Of a DNA stretch of 38,022 bases, positions 26,169-34,369 are shown one piece after another. The stretch's first letter is position 1; each line of letters starts with the position of its first letter. The notes under the pieces were generated by a model. It searched no databases. It was not told the origin of the DNA and was given only the letters and a program-made list of their open reading frames with translations. The stretch is from DATFLL01 sp035267785 (GTDB lineage: Bacteria > Pseudomonadota > Gammaproteobacteria > DATFLL01). The translations under genes were made by a program, and so were the position numbers. The stretch spans positions 1 through 38,022 of the forward strand of contig DATFLL010000070.1 of NCBI GenBank assembly GCA_035267785.1, in the 5' to 3' direction.

Positions 26169-26720
26169 ATGGCGGTCACCGGTCAACAGGCGCGGGAGGT
26201 GCTGGCGCGAGCCGATTGCCTGCACACCGCGGCCGACGTTGATCGGGCCTACGACCGACTGGCCGAGGCGATCAGCGCAAAGCTCGAGGGGAGCGATCCC
26301 CTCGTGCTTTGCGTCATGACCGGGGCTCTCATCCCGGCCGGTCAGCTCCTGACCCGAATCAATTTTCCCCTGCAGATCGACTATATCCACGCCACCCGCT
26401 ACCGCGGTGACACGCGCGGCGGTGAGCTGGATTGGAAGGTCGCCCCCACGACGCCCCTGCAGGACCGCGTGGTTCTCATCATTGACGATATCCTCGACGA
26501 GGGCATCACTCTGGCCCGTATCCTGGACTACTGCCGGGAGCAGGGAGCAAGCGAGGTCTACTGCGCGGTGCTCGTCAACAAGCTTCGTGAAGGCAAGGCC
26601 CTCGAGACGGTCGACTTCGTCGGTCTGACAGTCGAGGACCGTTACGTCTTCGGCTGCGGGATGGACTACAAGGGTTACCTGCGGAACATTCCGGGTATCT
26701 ACGCCGTCAACGAATCATGA
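26169..26720 (+). CDS. hpt: Hypoxanthine phosphoribosyltransferase
   Basis: The protein (183 residues) is a type I phosphoribosyltransferase that converts hypoxanthine (and guanine) to IMP (GMP) with PRPP. The PRPP loop is VVLIIDDILDEGITLA at about residues 101-116. LCVMTGALIPAGQLL at about 47-61 and YVFGCGMDYKGYLRNIPGIYAV at the end are typical of HPRT. The last four bases overlap an ATG of the S-methylthioinosine phosphorylase frame, so the two genes are linked in expression and probably in function. Confidence 0.93.
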   Translation: MAVTGQQAREVLARADCLHTAADVDRAYDRLAEAISAKLEGSDPLVLCVMTGALIPAGQLLTRINFPLQIDYIHATRYRGDTRGGELDWKVAPTTPLQDRVVLIIDDILDEGITLARILDYCREQGASEVYCAVLVNKLREGKALETVDFVGLTVEDRYVFGCGMDYKGYLRNIPGIYAVNES

Positions 26721-26749
26721 GCTCGACCAGCGCAGCAGGAAGGCACCCC

Positions 26750-27490
26750 GTGGCGGACATCGCGATCATCGGCGGTACCGGCCTGACCTCCATCAAGGAA
26801 CTGGACATCACGCACCGCGAGGTCGTGCACACCCCCTACGGCGAGCCCTCCGGTCCGCTAACCCACGGTGTGCTGGCCGGGCACGAGGTGCTGTTCCTGG
26901 CCCGCCACGGCTACGGCCACACGATTCCCCCGCACAAGGTCAACTACCGCGCCAACCTCTGGGCCCTGAAGGAAGCCGGCGCGCAGAAGGTCATCGCGGT
27001 CAATGCCGTGGGCGGTATCCGCGCCGACATGGCGCCGGGCAAACTGGTCTTCCCGGACCAGATCATCGACTACACCTGGTCGCGCGTGAACACCTATTTC
27101 GAAGAGGGGCTGAATCAGGTCGTGCACATCGACTTCACCCAGCCCTACTGCGACGAGCTGCGCCGGATACTCGTGCGCGCCGCCGAGGCGGCGGGCCTCG
27201 ACGCCGTGGACAACGGCACTTACGGCGCCACCCAGGGCCCGCGCCTGGAGACGGCTGCCGAGATCGACCGCCTCGAGCGCGACGGCTGCCACCTGGTCGG
27301 CATGACCGGCATGCCCGAGGCCGCGCTCGCCCGCGAGCTCGAGCTGTGCTACGCCTCCAGCGCCGTGGTCGCCAACTGGGCGGCGGGACGCGGCGAAGGC
27401 GAGATCACCATGGAAGAGATCGAACACCACCTCAAGAGCGGCATGGAAGACATCCGCACCCTCCTGGCCCAGGTCATCACCACGCTTTAG
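26750..27490 (+). CDS. S-methyl-5'-thioinosine phosphorylase (MTAP/PNP family)
   Basis: This nucleoside phosphorylase has AIIGGTGL at the start, FLARHGYGHTIPPHKVNYRANLWALKEAG, VNAVGGI, TQGPRLET and MTGMPEAALARE. The GMPEAALARE box and whole-length resemblance recall the Pseudomonas enzyme that cleaves methylthioinosine to hypoxanthine and methylthioribose-1-phosphate. I place the start at the GTG at 26750 because an AGGAAGG site (26737-26743) lies six bases before it and it yields 246 residues, the family length. An ATG at 26717 overlapping the hpt stop is the alternative (257 residues). MTAP or general PNP activity is not excluded. Confidence 0.9.
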   Translation: MADIAIIGGTGLTSIKELDITHREVVHTPYGEPSGPLTHGVLAGHEVLFLARHGYGHTIPPHKVNYRANLWALKEAGAQKVIAVNAVGGIRADMAPGKLVFPDQIIDYTWSRVNTYFEEGLNQVVHIDFTQPYCDELRRILVRAAEAAGLDAVDNGTYGATQGPRLETAAEIDRLERDGCHLVGMTGMPEAALARELELCYASSAVVANWAAGRGEGEITMEEIEHHLKSGMEDIRTLLAQVITTL

Positions 27491-27515
27491 GTTCTTCCCG
27501 CGCGCTCTGGTCTAT

Positions 27516-27762
27516 ACCACAGAGTACACAGAGGCACGGAGACAGAGAGAAGATACGATAGTCTGCTTCAGACGGCGGTTGTCGCACAGACGGTGCGGAG
27601 GTCATAATCGAGCGTGCGCGGGTCTACCACAGGCCACAGGTCAACGCAGATATCGCGAGTCGCTCGTCCAACACCGTTTTAATCTCCGCGACCGAAGCAC
27701 GAAGTGCCGAGCCAATCACAAGCTTGCACGTTTTTCTCTGTGTCTCGGTGTCCTCTGTGGTT
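27516..27762. repeat. MITE-like inverted-repeat element A
   Basis: The left arm at 27516-27550 begins ACCACAGAGTACACAGAGG and the right arm at 27733-27762 is close to its reverse complement (ends GTCCTCTGTGGTT). A further partial copy (TACCACAGGCCACAGG) lies at 27624-27639. The element fills most of the 296-base gap between two convergent genes. Its left 26 bases match element B with three mismatches. No transposase or convincing reading frame is present; the minus-strand frame through it has no family I recognise. Repeats of this ACCACAGAGG type are, from memory, common in proteobacterial intergenic regions. Confidence 0.8.
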
Positions 27763-27786
27763 ATCTGCGGCGCTCGCTGACATCCA

Positions 27787-28725
27787 CTAGCGATGGGTGC
27801 TCTTGGGCGGGGTGTAGGGCGTGACCTGGACGAGGACGCCGAAGCCGGGGTGGTCGAAGTAGTGCAGCTCGCCGCTGCGTACACGGCGTTCCTCGTCGAG
27901 TTGGAAGACCACCGGGGTGCGTGCCGGTGCGGCGCTGGCATTCGGCGCGGTCGTGCTCGGCACGCTGGTGTCGGAGGGCAGCGTCATCGGGGCGGGCTGA
28001 GCCGTCGCGGGTTCGGACCCTGAGGGCGCACCGTCGGCGGCCGGCGGCGGCGTGGCGCGACTGGTCAGATAGGCCAGATGCACCTCGAAGTGCATGTAGC
28101 GCGAGACGTAGAACTGGACCGTACCTTCGAGCTGCGGCGGCTGGTTCACGGGCGCGCCGGGCCCGGGCGCCGTGGTCCCCGCGGACAGGTTGGGGGCGGT
28201 GGTCGGCACTGCGGCTGCGGGGGCCGTGGCGCCCGAGTTTGAGCTGATCGGCGGCGGCGGCGAGTCGGGATCGCCGGACGGGATGGTGAGATCGATCCAG
28301 ACGGGCAGCGCCGCTTTTTCATCGGCGGCCGGTTCGCGCCAGCCGGTGTGCAGCAGGACGCGGTAGCGGCGCGAGTCTTCCAGCTTCTTGACCGCGCCGC
28401 CGAGCTGCAGGTCGGATGCTGGCAGGGCAGTGTAGCTCTGGTAGGGAGGTCCCATACTGGCGGTGGCACCGGAGATGAGAGAATTCAGGGCCAGAAAGCG
28501 CGAGGGTGCCGGCAGCTTGGGCTCCGTGGGCCAGCGTTCCGCATCCATCACACTGGGGTCGATGTTCTTGAAGACGATGAGCTCGACATCGTAGAACTGG
28601 GGCTCATCTGCGCGGGCCGGCGCGGACGCCAGGCCGGTTGCCAGGACGGTCGTGAGCTGGGCCAGTATCAGCCAGGCGGTAAAGCGTCTCAATGCCTTTT
28701 CCCTTCGTTTCGTTCCCGCTACCAT
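27787..28725 (-). CDS. csiV: CsiV-like peptidoglycan-binding periplasmic protein
   Basis: This 312-residue exported protein has a basic N-terminus and signal peptide (about residues 12-39, cleavage after ARA). The mature start DEPQFYDVELIVFKNID is the hallmark of CsiV-type proteins, with a RRYRVLLHTGWREP segment and a C-terminal GELHYFDHPGFGVLVQVTPY. Two Pro/Ala/Thr/Ser-rich low-complexity linkers (about 155-200 and 225-275) interrupt the domain. In Vibrio, CsiV binds peptidoglycan and helps the transcription-independent response to D-amino acids. It lies near mfd as in related genomes. The start at 28725 is chosen for the signal peptide; the frame is open to 28764. Confidence 0.8.
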   Translation of the reverse strand: MVAGTKRREKALRRFTAWLILAQLTTVLATGLASAPARADEPQFYDVELIVFKNIDPSVMDAERWPTEPKLPAPSRFLALNSLISGATASMGPPYQSYTALPASDLQLGGAVKKLEDSRRYRVLLHTGWREPAADEKAALPVWIDLTIPSGDPDSPPPPISSNSGATAPAAAVPTTAPNLSAGTTAPGPGAPVNQPPQLEGTVQFYVSRYMHFEVHLAYLTSRATPPPAADGAPSGSEPATAQPAPMTLPSDTSVPSTTAPNASAAPARTPVVFQLDEERRVRSGELHYFDHPGFGVLVQVTPYTPPKSTHR

Positions 28726-28819
28726 GATGGCGGTTGCATCATCGTGCTCGCCGCCGCCGCGCATCTTGCCGGCACCCGGTCAGGGCGAATGGTAACGCAG
28801 GTATGTTCAGGGGAGCGTG

Positions 28820-29338
28820 ATGGCCGTCAAACCCGTATTGCGGATGGGACATCCGCTGCTCGCCCAGGTGGCAGCGCCAGTGGCCGAGTTTAACACGCCC
28901 GAGCTCGATGCGCTCATCGAGGACATGTTCGACACCATGGCCGCCGAGAACGGCGCCGGGCTGGCCGCGCCGCAAATCGGCGTCGGGCTGCGGGTGGTCA
29001 TCTTCGGTGTGGAGGCCAACCCGCGCTATCCGGACGCCGAGCCCGTGCCGACCACGGTGCTTATCAACCCGGAGATAACGGTGCGCGATGCGACCCCGGA
29101 GGAGGCCTGGGAGGGCTGCCTGAGCGTCCCCGGGCTGCGGGGCCTGGTGCCGCGCTACCGCGCCATCCACTACGCCGGCTTTGACGCGAGCGGCGGGCGC
29201 ATCGAGCGCGAAGCGCAGGCCTTCCACGCCCGCGTCGTGCAGCACGAAGTCGACCACCTCGACGGTATCCTCTACCCCCAGCGCATCCGCGACCTGCGCT
29301 ACTTCGGCTTCGAACACGAACTGTTCGACCGCGACTGA
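28820..29338 (+). CDS. def: Peptide deformylase (PDF1A-like type)
   Basis: This is a metal-dependent enzyme that removes the formyl group from nascent proteins. Motif 1 GAGLAAPQIG is at residues 45-54, motif 2 EGCLS at 98-102 and motif 3 HEVDH at 142-146, so the metal ligands Cys100, His142 and His146 are intact. Length (172) is normal. The segment after motif 2 (VPGLRGLVPRYRAIHYAGFD) differs from the EGEVPR type of E. coli Def and resembles the PDF1A-like group. It lies alone, without fmt, so a second deformylase probably exists elsewhere. A GTG at 28817 is a trivial alternative start. Confidence 0.94.
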   Translation: MAVKPVLRMGHPLLAQVAAPVAEFNTPELDALIEDMFDTMAAENGAGLAAPQIGVGLRVVIFGVEANPRYPDAEPVPTTVLINPEITVRDATPEEAWEGCLSVPGLRGLVPRYRAIHYAGFDASGGRIEREAQAFHARVVQHEVDHLDGILYPQRIRDLRYFGFEHELFDRD

Positions 29339-29360
29339 CGTCCTTGCGTGGCGCCGCGTT

Positions 29361-29536
29361 TAACCACAGAGGACACGGAGGCACAGAGCTTTGTTTGAAT
29401 AGTTGGAATGCCTCCACTATCCATTCGACAGCAGCGCGCCACCCCACGGGTTCACCGGTATAACGGATTATGGGATTCCGCCGCATTCCAGCCTCAATCT
29501 GCTTGTCTCCGTGTCTCTGTGTCCTCCTTGTTAGTA
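29361..29536. repeat. MITE-like inverted-repeat element B
   Basis: The left arm (29361-29390) begins TAACCACAGAGGACACGGAGG and the right arm (29505-29534) is its imperfect reverse complement. An inner inverted repeat is nested inside: TGGAATGC at 29404-29411 and GCATTCCA at 29483-29490. The element occupies most of the gap between the convergent def and aspartic-protease genes. It shares its left end with element A (three mismatches in 26 bases) but not its interior. There is no transposase. Confidence 0.8.
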
Positions 29537-29553
29537 ACGCACGTATCTAATGT

Positions 29554-30102
29554 CTATTGCCGTAGAGTGAGGGTGTCGCCTTTCTGGGTGATTTCCAGTT
29601 GGCCGAGGAAGCTCATGCCGAGCAGGATTTCGTCGTCGTTGACGTTGGGATTGATGGAGGCCCGTACGTTGCGCAGCGCGATGTTGCCGATGGCGATGCG
29701 GTTCAGGCGAGTCAGATAATTCACAGTCGGGCCGGCGGCGGTCTGGTAGGTCATCTCGGGCCCGCGCTTCAGGCCCAGGCGTGAGGCGATACCGGCCGGG
29801 ATGGAGATGTCCGAGGCGCCGGTGTCGAGCATGAAGGTGACGGGCTGGCCGTTGATGGTGCCGCTGGTGACATAGTGCCCGTAGCGGTTGCGCTGGAGGA
29901 CGACCTCGCGGCTGCCGTCGGCGGCCACGAGACTCTCGGCGCGGCGGTTGGGATTATGGGCGTGGTCGAGCCAGGTGCTAAAGCCATAGGTCAGAAGTCC
30001 CAGTACCAGCAGCCACATGGCCACCAGCATGCCGCCGCCCCAGCGATGCTGCTGGGCGGCATGCGGGTCGTGTTGTTCACGCGGGCGATCCGATGGGGCC
30101 AT
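29554..30102 (-). CDS. Membrane-anchored retropepsin-like aspartic protease (clan AA)
   Basis: The protein has 182 residues: a cytoplasmic N-terminus of about 20 residues, one membrane segment (about 24-44) and a periplasmic retropepsin-like domain. The catalytic motif is DTGAS at residues 93-97, in FMLDTGASDISIP, and a second hydrophobic-glycine strand (ILLGMSFLGQLEI) completes the fold. Like retropepsins it would need to dimerise to form an active site. Small proteins of this TIGR02281 type are widespread in proteobacteria with little known function. It lies just downstream of mfd on the same strand. Confidence 0.88.
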   Translation of the reverse strand: MAPSDRPREQHDPHAAQQHRWGGGMLVAMWLLVLGLLTYGFSTWLDHAHNPNRRAESLVAADGSREVVLQRNRYGHYVTSGTINGQPVTFMLDTGASDISIPAGIASRLGLKRGPEMTYQTAAGPTVNYLTRLNRIAIGNIALRNVRASINPNVNDDEILLGMSFLGQLEITQKGDTLTLRQ

Positions 30103-30123
30103 ACGTGCAGTATAGCGTGCCGC

Positions 30124-33100
30124 TCAGGCGGCGGCCTGCTCGCCGAGCGTATCGAGTAGGGCGTCGATCGCCTGGAAGCGCTGATCGGTGTCGGCCAGCT
30201 CCTGTTGGACGCGCAGCTTGTCGCTGCCGTCGAGCTTGTAGACGCTCGATTGGGTCTGCACGAGTTGGATGATACGCACCGGGTCGATGTTGGGTTGCTC
30301 GGTGAAGGTCAGCCGCCCGCCGCGCTCGCCAATGTCTATCTTGCGCACGCCCAGCCGCCCGGCCTTGAGCTTGAGCTCGGTGATGCGAAACAGGTTCTTG
30401 GTCTGCTCGGGCAACAGACCGAAACGGTCGATCATCTCCACCTGCAGCTCGCGCAGTTCCTCGGCCGTGGCGGCGCTGGCGATGCGCTTGTACATGATCA
30501 GCCGCTCGTGCACATCGGGCAGGTAGGCCTCGGGGATCAGGGCAGGAATGTGCAGGTCGACTTCGGCGCCGTGCTCCAGCGGTCGGGCGAGGTCGGGCTC
30601 CCGGCCCTCCTTGAGGGCGTGCACGGCGCGTTCGAGCAACTCGGTGTAGAGAGTGTAGCCGATCTCCTGCATCTGCCCGCTCTGCTCATCGCCCAGCAGC
30701 TCGCCGGCGCCGCGAATCTCCAGATCGTGGGTGGCCAGCGTAAATCCGGTGCCCAGCGACTCGATGGATTCGATCGCCTCCAGGCGCTTGAGTGCGTCGG
30801 CGGTGATGGCGCCGCGCGGGGGTACGACCAGATAGGCGTAGGCGCGGTGGTGCGAGCGCCCGACACGACCGCGCAGCTGATAGAGCTGGGCCAGGCCGAA
30901 CTTGTCGGCGCGTTCGATGATGATCGTATTGGCGCTCGGCACGTCGATGCCCGTCTCGATGATGGTCGTACACACCAGGATATTGAAGCGCTGGTGATAA
31001 AAATCCGACATGACATGTTCGAGCTCGCGCTCGCGCATCTGGCCGTGGGCCACGCGAACGGTCGCCTCAGGGACGAGCTCCTCGAGTTCGCGGGCGCGTT
31101 TGTGGATGGTCTCGACGTCGTTGTGCAGGAAATAGACCTGGCCGCCGCGCTTGATCTCGCGCAGGCACGCCTCCTGAATGAGTGCACCGTTCCATTCGTT
31201 GACGAAGGTCTTGACCGCCAGGCGCCGCGCCGGGGCAGTGGCGATAATCGACAGGGACCGCAGATCGGACAGGGCCATGTTGAGCGTGCGCGGAATAGGC
31301 GTGGCGGTCAGGGTCAGCACGTCGACCTCGGCGCGCAATGCCTTGAAGCGCTCTTTCTGGCGCACGCCGAAGCGGTGCTCCTCGTCGATGATCACCAGAC
31401 CCAGGCGGTTGAATTTGACGTCCGACTGCAGCAGCTTGTGGGTGCCGATGACGATATCGACCTTGCCGTCGGCCAGCGCCTTGAGCGTGCTGTCCTGTTC
31501 TTTTTTGGAGCGAAAGCGCGACAGCGATTCCACGCGCACCGGCCAGTCGGCGAAGCGGTCCCGGAAGTTCTCCAGGTGCTGCTGCGTGAGCAGCGTGGTC
31601 GGCGCGAGCACGGCGACCTGTTTGCCCGACTGCACGGCCACGAAGGCCGCGCGCATCGCGACCTCGGTCTTGCCGAAACCCACGTCGCCGCAGACAAGAC
31701 GATCCATGGGCTGCGGCGAACGCATGTCCTCGACCACGGCGTCGATCGCGGCCTGTTGGTCCGGTGTCTCTTCGAAGGGAAAGCCGGCGGCGAAGGCACG
31801 GTAGGCGTCTTCTTCGATCGGGTAGGCAAAACCCTGGCGGGCGGCCCGGCGGGCGTAGATGTCGAGCAGCTCGGCGGCGACGTCACGGACCTTTTCGCTG
31901 GCCTTGCGTTTGGCGCGCTCCCACTGGCCGCTGCCGAGCTTGTGCAGCGGCGCGCTCTCGGGCGCCGCGCCGGTGTAACGGCTGATGAGGTGCAGTGAGG
32001 CGACCGGAACGTAGAGCTTGTCGCCGCCGGCGTATTCCAGTGTGAGAAATTCCGCATCGACTCCGCCCACGCCGAGCGTCTGCAGGCCCAGGTAGCGGCC
32101 CACACCGTGATCCTCGTGCACCACTGGTGCGCCCACATCCAACTCGGCAAGATTGCGGATGATGGCGTCCGTATCTCGCTGGGTCGTCTTGCGCCGCCGG
32201 CGCTGCATGACCTGCTCGCCGTAGAGCTGCGGCTCGGCGATGACGGCCAGACGCGGCTGTTCGAGCAGCAGGCCCTGATCGAGCGGGGCGACCGTGATGC
32301 CGACGCGGGCATCGGCCTCGACGAACTCCTGCCAGCCGGCGAAGGGGGTGGGATACACGTCGCAGCCGCGCAGCATCTCCAGGAGTCCCTCGCGCCGGCC
32401 GGTCGTCTCGGCGGCGAACAGGACGCGGCCGTCGAACTCGTCCAGGAATCGGCGCAGCGCATCGGTCGGCCGCGCGGCGCGCGGGTCGAGCGTAAGCCCC
32501 GGGGGCGCGGCCGTGGCGAAGTTGCAGGCGTTCGGGTCCTCGTACTCGAAACGCTGCAGTTCGACTCTCGGGAATTGTTTGCAGCCGGCGAAGACCTCGT
32601 TGCTCTGTACGAAGACCTCGGTCGGGCTGAGCAGGGGGCGCTCGGTGTCGTGGCGGTGCTGCTCGTAGCGCTCGGCGATCTCGGCCCAGAATCCCTCGGC
32701 GGCATCGTCCATGCCGTGCGGCGTGACCACCAGCGCACCCTCGGGCAGGTAATCGAACAGGGTTTCGGTCTGCTCGAAGAACAGGGGCAGGTAGTATTCG
32801 ATACCGGGCGGGGCCAGGCCGTTGCTGACGTCACGATAGACCTGGCAGGCCTGCGGATCGCCTTCGAAGCGCGCGCGCCAGGCCTGGCGAAAGCGCGTGA
32901 TGGCGTCTTTGTTCAGCGGAAATTCACGGGCGGGCAGCAGGCGCACGCGTTCGACCTGTTCGATGGAGCGCTGCGTCTCCGGGTCGAAGGTGCGAATGCT
33001 CTCGACCTCGTCGTCGAACAGCTCGATGCGATACGGCACGCGGCTGCCCATGGGAAACAGGTCAATCAGGCTGCCGCGTACAGCGAACTCGCCGTGTTCC

Positions 33101-33612
33101 ATGACGGCGGAGACGCACTGGTAGCCGTTGGCCTCCAGGCGCCGGCGCATCTCGTCCAGGTCCAGGCGTTCGCCCTGATCGAGCACCAGGCTGTGCGCGC
33201 TCAGGTAGCTGCGCGGGGCCAGGCGGTGCATGAGGGTCTGCACGGGGACAATCAGCACGCCGCGGGCCAGCTCGGGCAGGCGGTAAAGCGCGGTCAGCCG
33301 GTCCGAGACGATGTCCTGGTGCGGCGAGAAGACGTCGTAGGGAAGCGTCTCCCAGTCGGGGAGGGTCAGCAGCGGTATGTCGGGATCGGCGCCGAGATAG
33401 AATCGCAGCTCATAGTCCAGACGCTGGGCGGCCGGGGTATCGGGTGCCAGCACGATCACCGGACCGCTGTGGCTGCGCGCGGCGCTGGCGATGACCAGGC
33501 CCTGCCCGCCGCCGTAGAGCCGACCCCAGCGCAGGCGCTCCCCGGCGCGTTGGGGCAGGCGCGGGGTCAGCGGGCTGACCACGGCGGCGCTGGCCTGGGA
33601 CGGGGAGCTCAT
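30124..33612 (-). CDS. mfd: Transcription-repair coupling factor Mfd
   Basis: Mfd removes RNA polymerase stalled at DNA damage and recruits UvrA. The UvrB-like N-terminal module covers about residues 25-350, the RNA polymerase-interaction domain about 480-570 (VHEDHGVGRYLGLQTLG), and the RecG-like translocase the rest. Walker A is GDVGFGKTEVA (about 655), Walker B DEEHRFG, and later helicase motifs include TATPIPRTLNMA and QLRGRVGRSHHRAYAYL. The C-terminal domain ends the protein. Length (1162) is normal. It starts with ATG at 33612. Confidence 0.98.
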   Translation of the reverse strand: MSSPSQASAAVVSPLTPRLPQRAGERLRWGRLYGGGQGLVIASAARSHSGPVIVLAPDTPAAQRLDYELRFYLGADPDIPLLTLPDWETLPYDVFSPHQDIVSDRLTALYRLPELARGVLIVPVQTLMHRLAPRSYLSAHSLVLDQGERLDLDEMRRRLEANGYQCVSAVMEHGEFAVRGSLIDLFPMGSRVPYRIELFDDEVESIRTFDPETQRSIEQVERVRLLPAREFPLNKDAITRFRQAWRARFEGDPQACQVYRDVSNGLAPPGIEYYLPLFFEQTETLFDYLPEGALVVTPHGMDDAAEGFWAEIAERYEQHRHDTERPLLSPTEVFVQSNEVFAGCKQFPRVELQRFEYEDPNACNFATAAPPGLTLDPRAARPTDALRRFLDEFDGRVLFAAETTGRREGLLEMLRGCDVYPTPFAGWQEFVEADARVGITVAPLDQGLLLEQPRLAVIAEPQLYGEQVMQRRRRKTTQRDTDAIIRNLAELDVGAPVVHEDHGVGRYLGLQTLGVGGVDAEFLTLEYAGGDKLYVPVASLHLISRYTGAAPESAPLHKLGSGQWERAKRKASEKVRDVAAELLDIYARRAARQGFAYPIEEDAYRAFAAGFPFEETPDQQAAIDAVVEDMRSPQPMDRLVCGDVGFGKTEVAMRAAFVAVQSGKQVAVLAPTTLLTQQHLENFRDRFADWPVRVESLSRFRSKKEQDSTLKALADGKVDIVIGTHKLLQSDVKFNRLGLVIIDEEHRFGVRQKERFKALRAEVDVLTLTATPIPRTLNMALSDLRSLSIIATAPARRLAVKTFVNEWNGALIQEACLREIKRGGQVYFLHNDVETIHKRARELEELVPEATVRVAHGQMRERELEHVMSDFYHQRFNILVCTTIIETGIDVPSANTIIIERADKFGLAQLYQLRGRVGRSHHRAYAYLVVPPRGAITADALKRLEAIESIESLGTGFTLATHDLEIRGAGELLGDEQSGQMQEIGYTLYTELLERAVHALKEGREPDLARPLEHGAEVDLHIPALIPEAYLPDVHERLIMYKRIASAATAEELRELQVEMIDRFGLLPEQTKNLFRITELKLKAGRLGVRKIDIGERGGRLTFTEQPNIDPVRIIQLVQTQSSVYKLDGSDKLRVQQELADTDQRFQAIDALLDTLGEQAAA

Positions 33613-33720
33613 GACGATGCGATGACCACGGACTGGGAATGGCGACCTGGCGGGCCGGGGCTGCGTATTCTAAACCGAGCCCGCCGGCAGGGCAAAGCGG
33701 CATGTGCTCGGCCGGGCGGC

Positions 33721-34290
33721 TCAGCGGATCTCCTCGATGCTGTGGTGGCGTTCCAGGATGCGGGGCGTGATCAGGGCGTAGCCCTGCATCTGCCAATGGG
33801 CCAGCTCGGCGAAGGCCGAGGGTACGACTTCCACGAAGTCCTGAAAGTCCTCGGGCCGGTAGCCGTAGTCGGCCGCGGCCAGGGCGCAGACCTTGAATTG
33901 TACGCCCAGGGAGTGCAAGTAGCGCATGCGCTCCACGGCGTCCTTGTATTTCGCGTAGTTCTTGCGCGCCACCGTGACGATCTCTGTGCCGTGAATGACC
34001 ACCTTGATCGACAGCTCCTCGGGGGAATAGCCATAGGGTGCCGCCATGAGCGGGTTCATGAGCGAGCGGATCCAGTACAGCGCGGAATTAACCTTCTGCG
34101 GTTCGTCGAAATAGAAATCGTAGACGACCTTCTGCGCCTCATAGGGGGTCTCGACCTGGCGGGCGCCTTGTTCGCTGCTCTCACCGGGCCAGGGAGCCTG
34201 TTGTCCGGCGGCGTGCGCGGTTAGGGCAAACGCAGCGGTGAAGAGCAGGACGGTGACGGATTGCACGTGCCAAGCGGATAGGATGCGCAT
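33721..34290 (-). CDS. Exported DsrE/DsrF-like protein
   Basis: The protein has 189 residues with a signal peptide (about 1-27, cleavage after AHA). The mature part has a DsrE-like fold: KVVYDFYFDEPQKVNSALYWIRSLMNPL, ELSIKVVIHGTEIVTVARK, and LHSLGVQFKVCALAAADYGY. The single cysteine of the mature part, Cys135 in FKVC, occupies the same place as in the cytoplasmic DsrE-family protein at 25782. It is followed upstream by an exported rhodanese, so the pair may handle sulfane sulfur in the periplasm. This is inference from family and context. Confidence 0.82.
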   Translation of the reverse strand: MRILSAWHVQSVTVLLFTAAFALTAHAAGQQAPWPGESSEQGARQVETPYEAQKVVYDFYFDEPQKVNSALYWIRSLMNPLMAAPYGYSPEELSIKVVIHGTEIVTVARKNYAKYKDAVERMRYLHSLGVQFKVCALAAADYGYRPEDFQDFVEVVPSAFAELAHWQMQGYALITPRILERHHSIEEIR

Positions 34291-34369
34291 AACGTACCTC
34301 CTCCGGCCGGGGCCGGTTGCGCGGGATATACGCCAAGTATAGAAGAGGTCGTTCGCGTCGGATGTGTGA

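Noticed and set aside
27624..27941. Minus-strand reading frame of 105 codons through element A, considered as a GxxExxY-type remnant
   Set aside because: It shows neither the GxxExxY motif nor another family and overlaps the end of csiV in a different frame.
30205..31998. Plus-strand reading frame of 597 codons opposite mfd
   Set aside because: It lies wholly within mfd on the other strand and shows no protein family.
32107..34224. Long plus-strand reading frame (705 codons) opposite mfd and the exported DsrE-like gene
   Set aside because: It is antisense to well-supported genes in GC-rich DNA, shows no domain or signal, and spans two unrelated genes.
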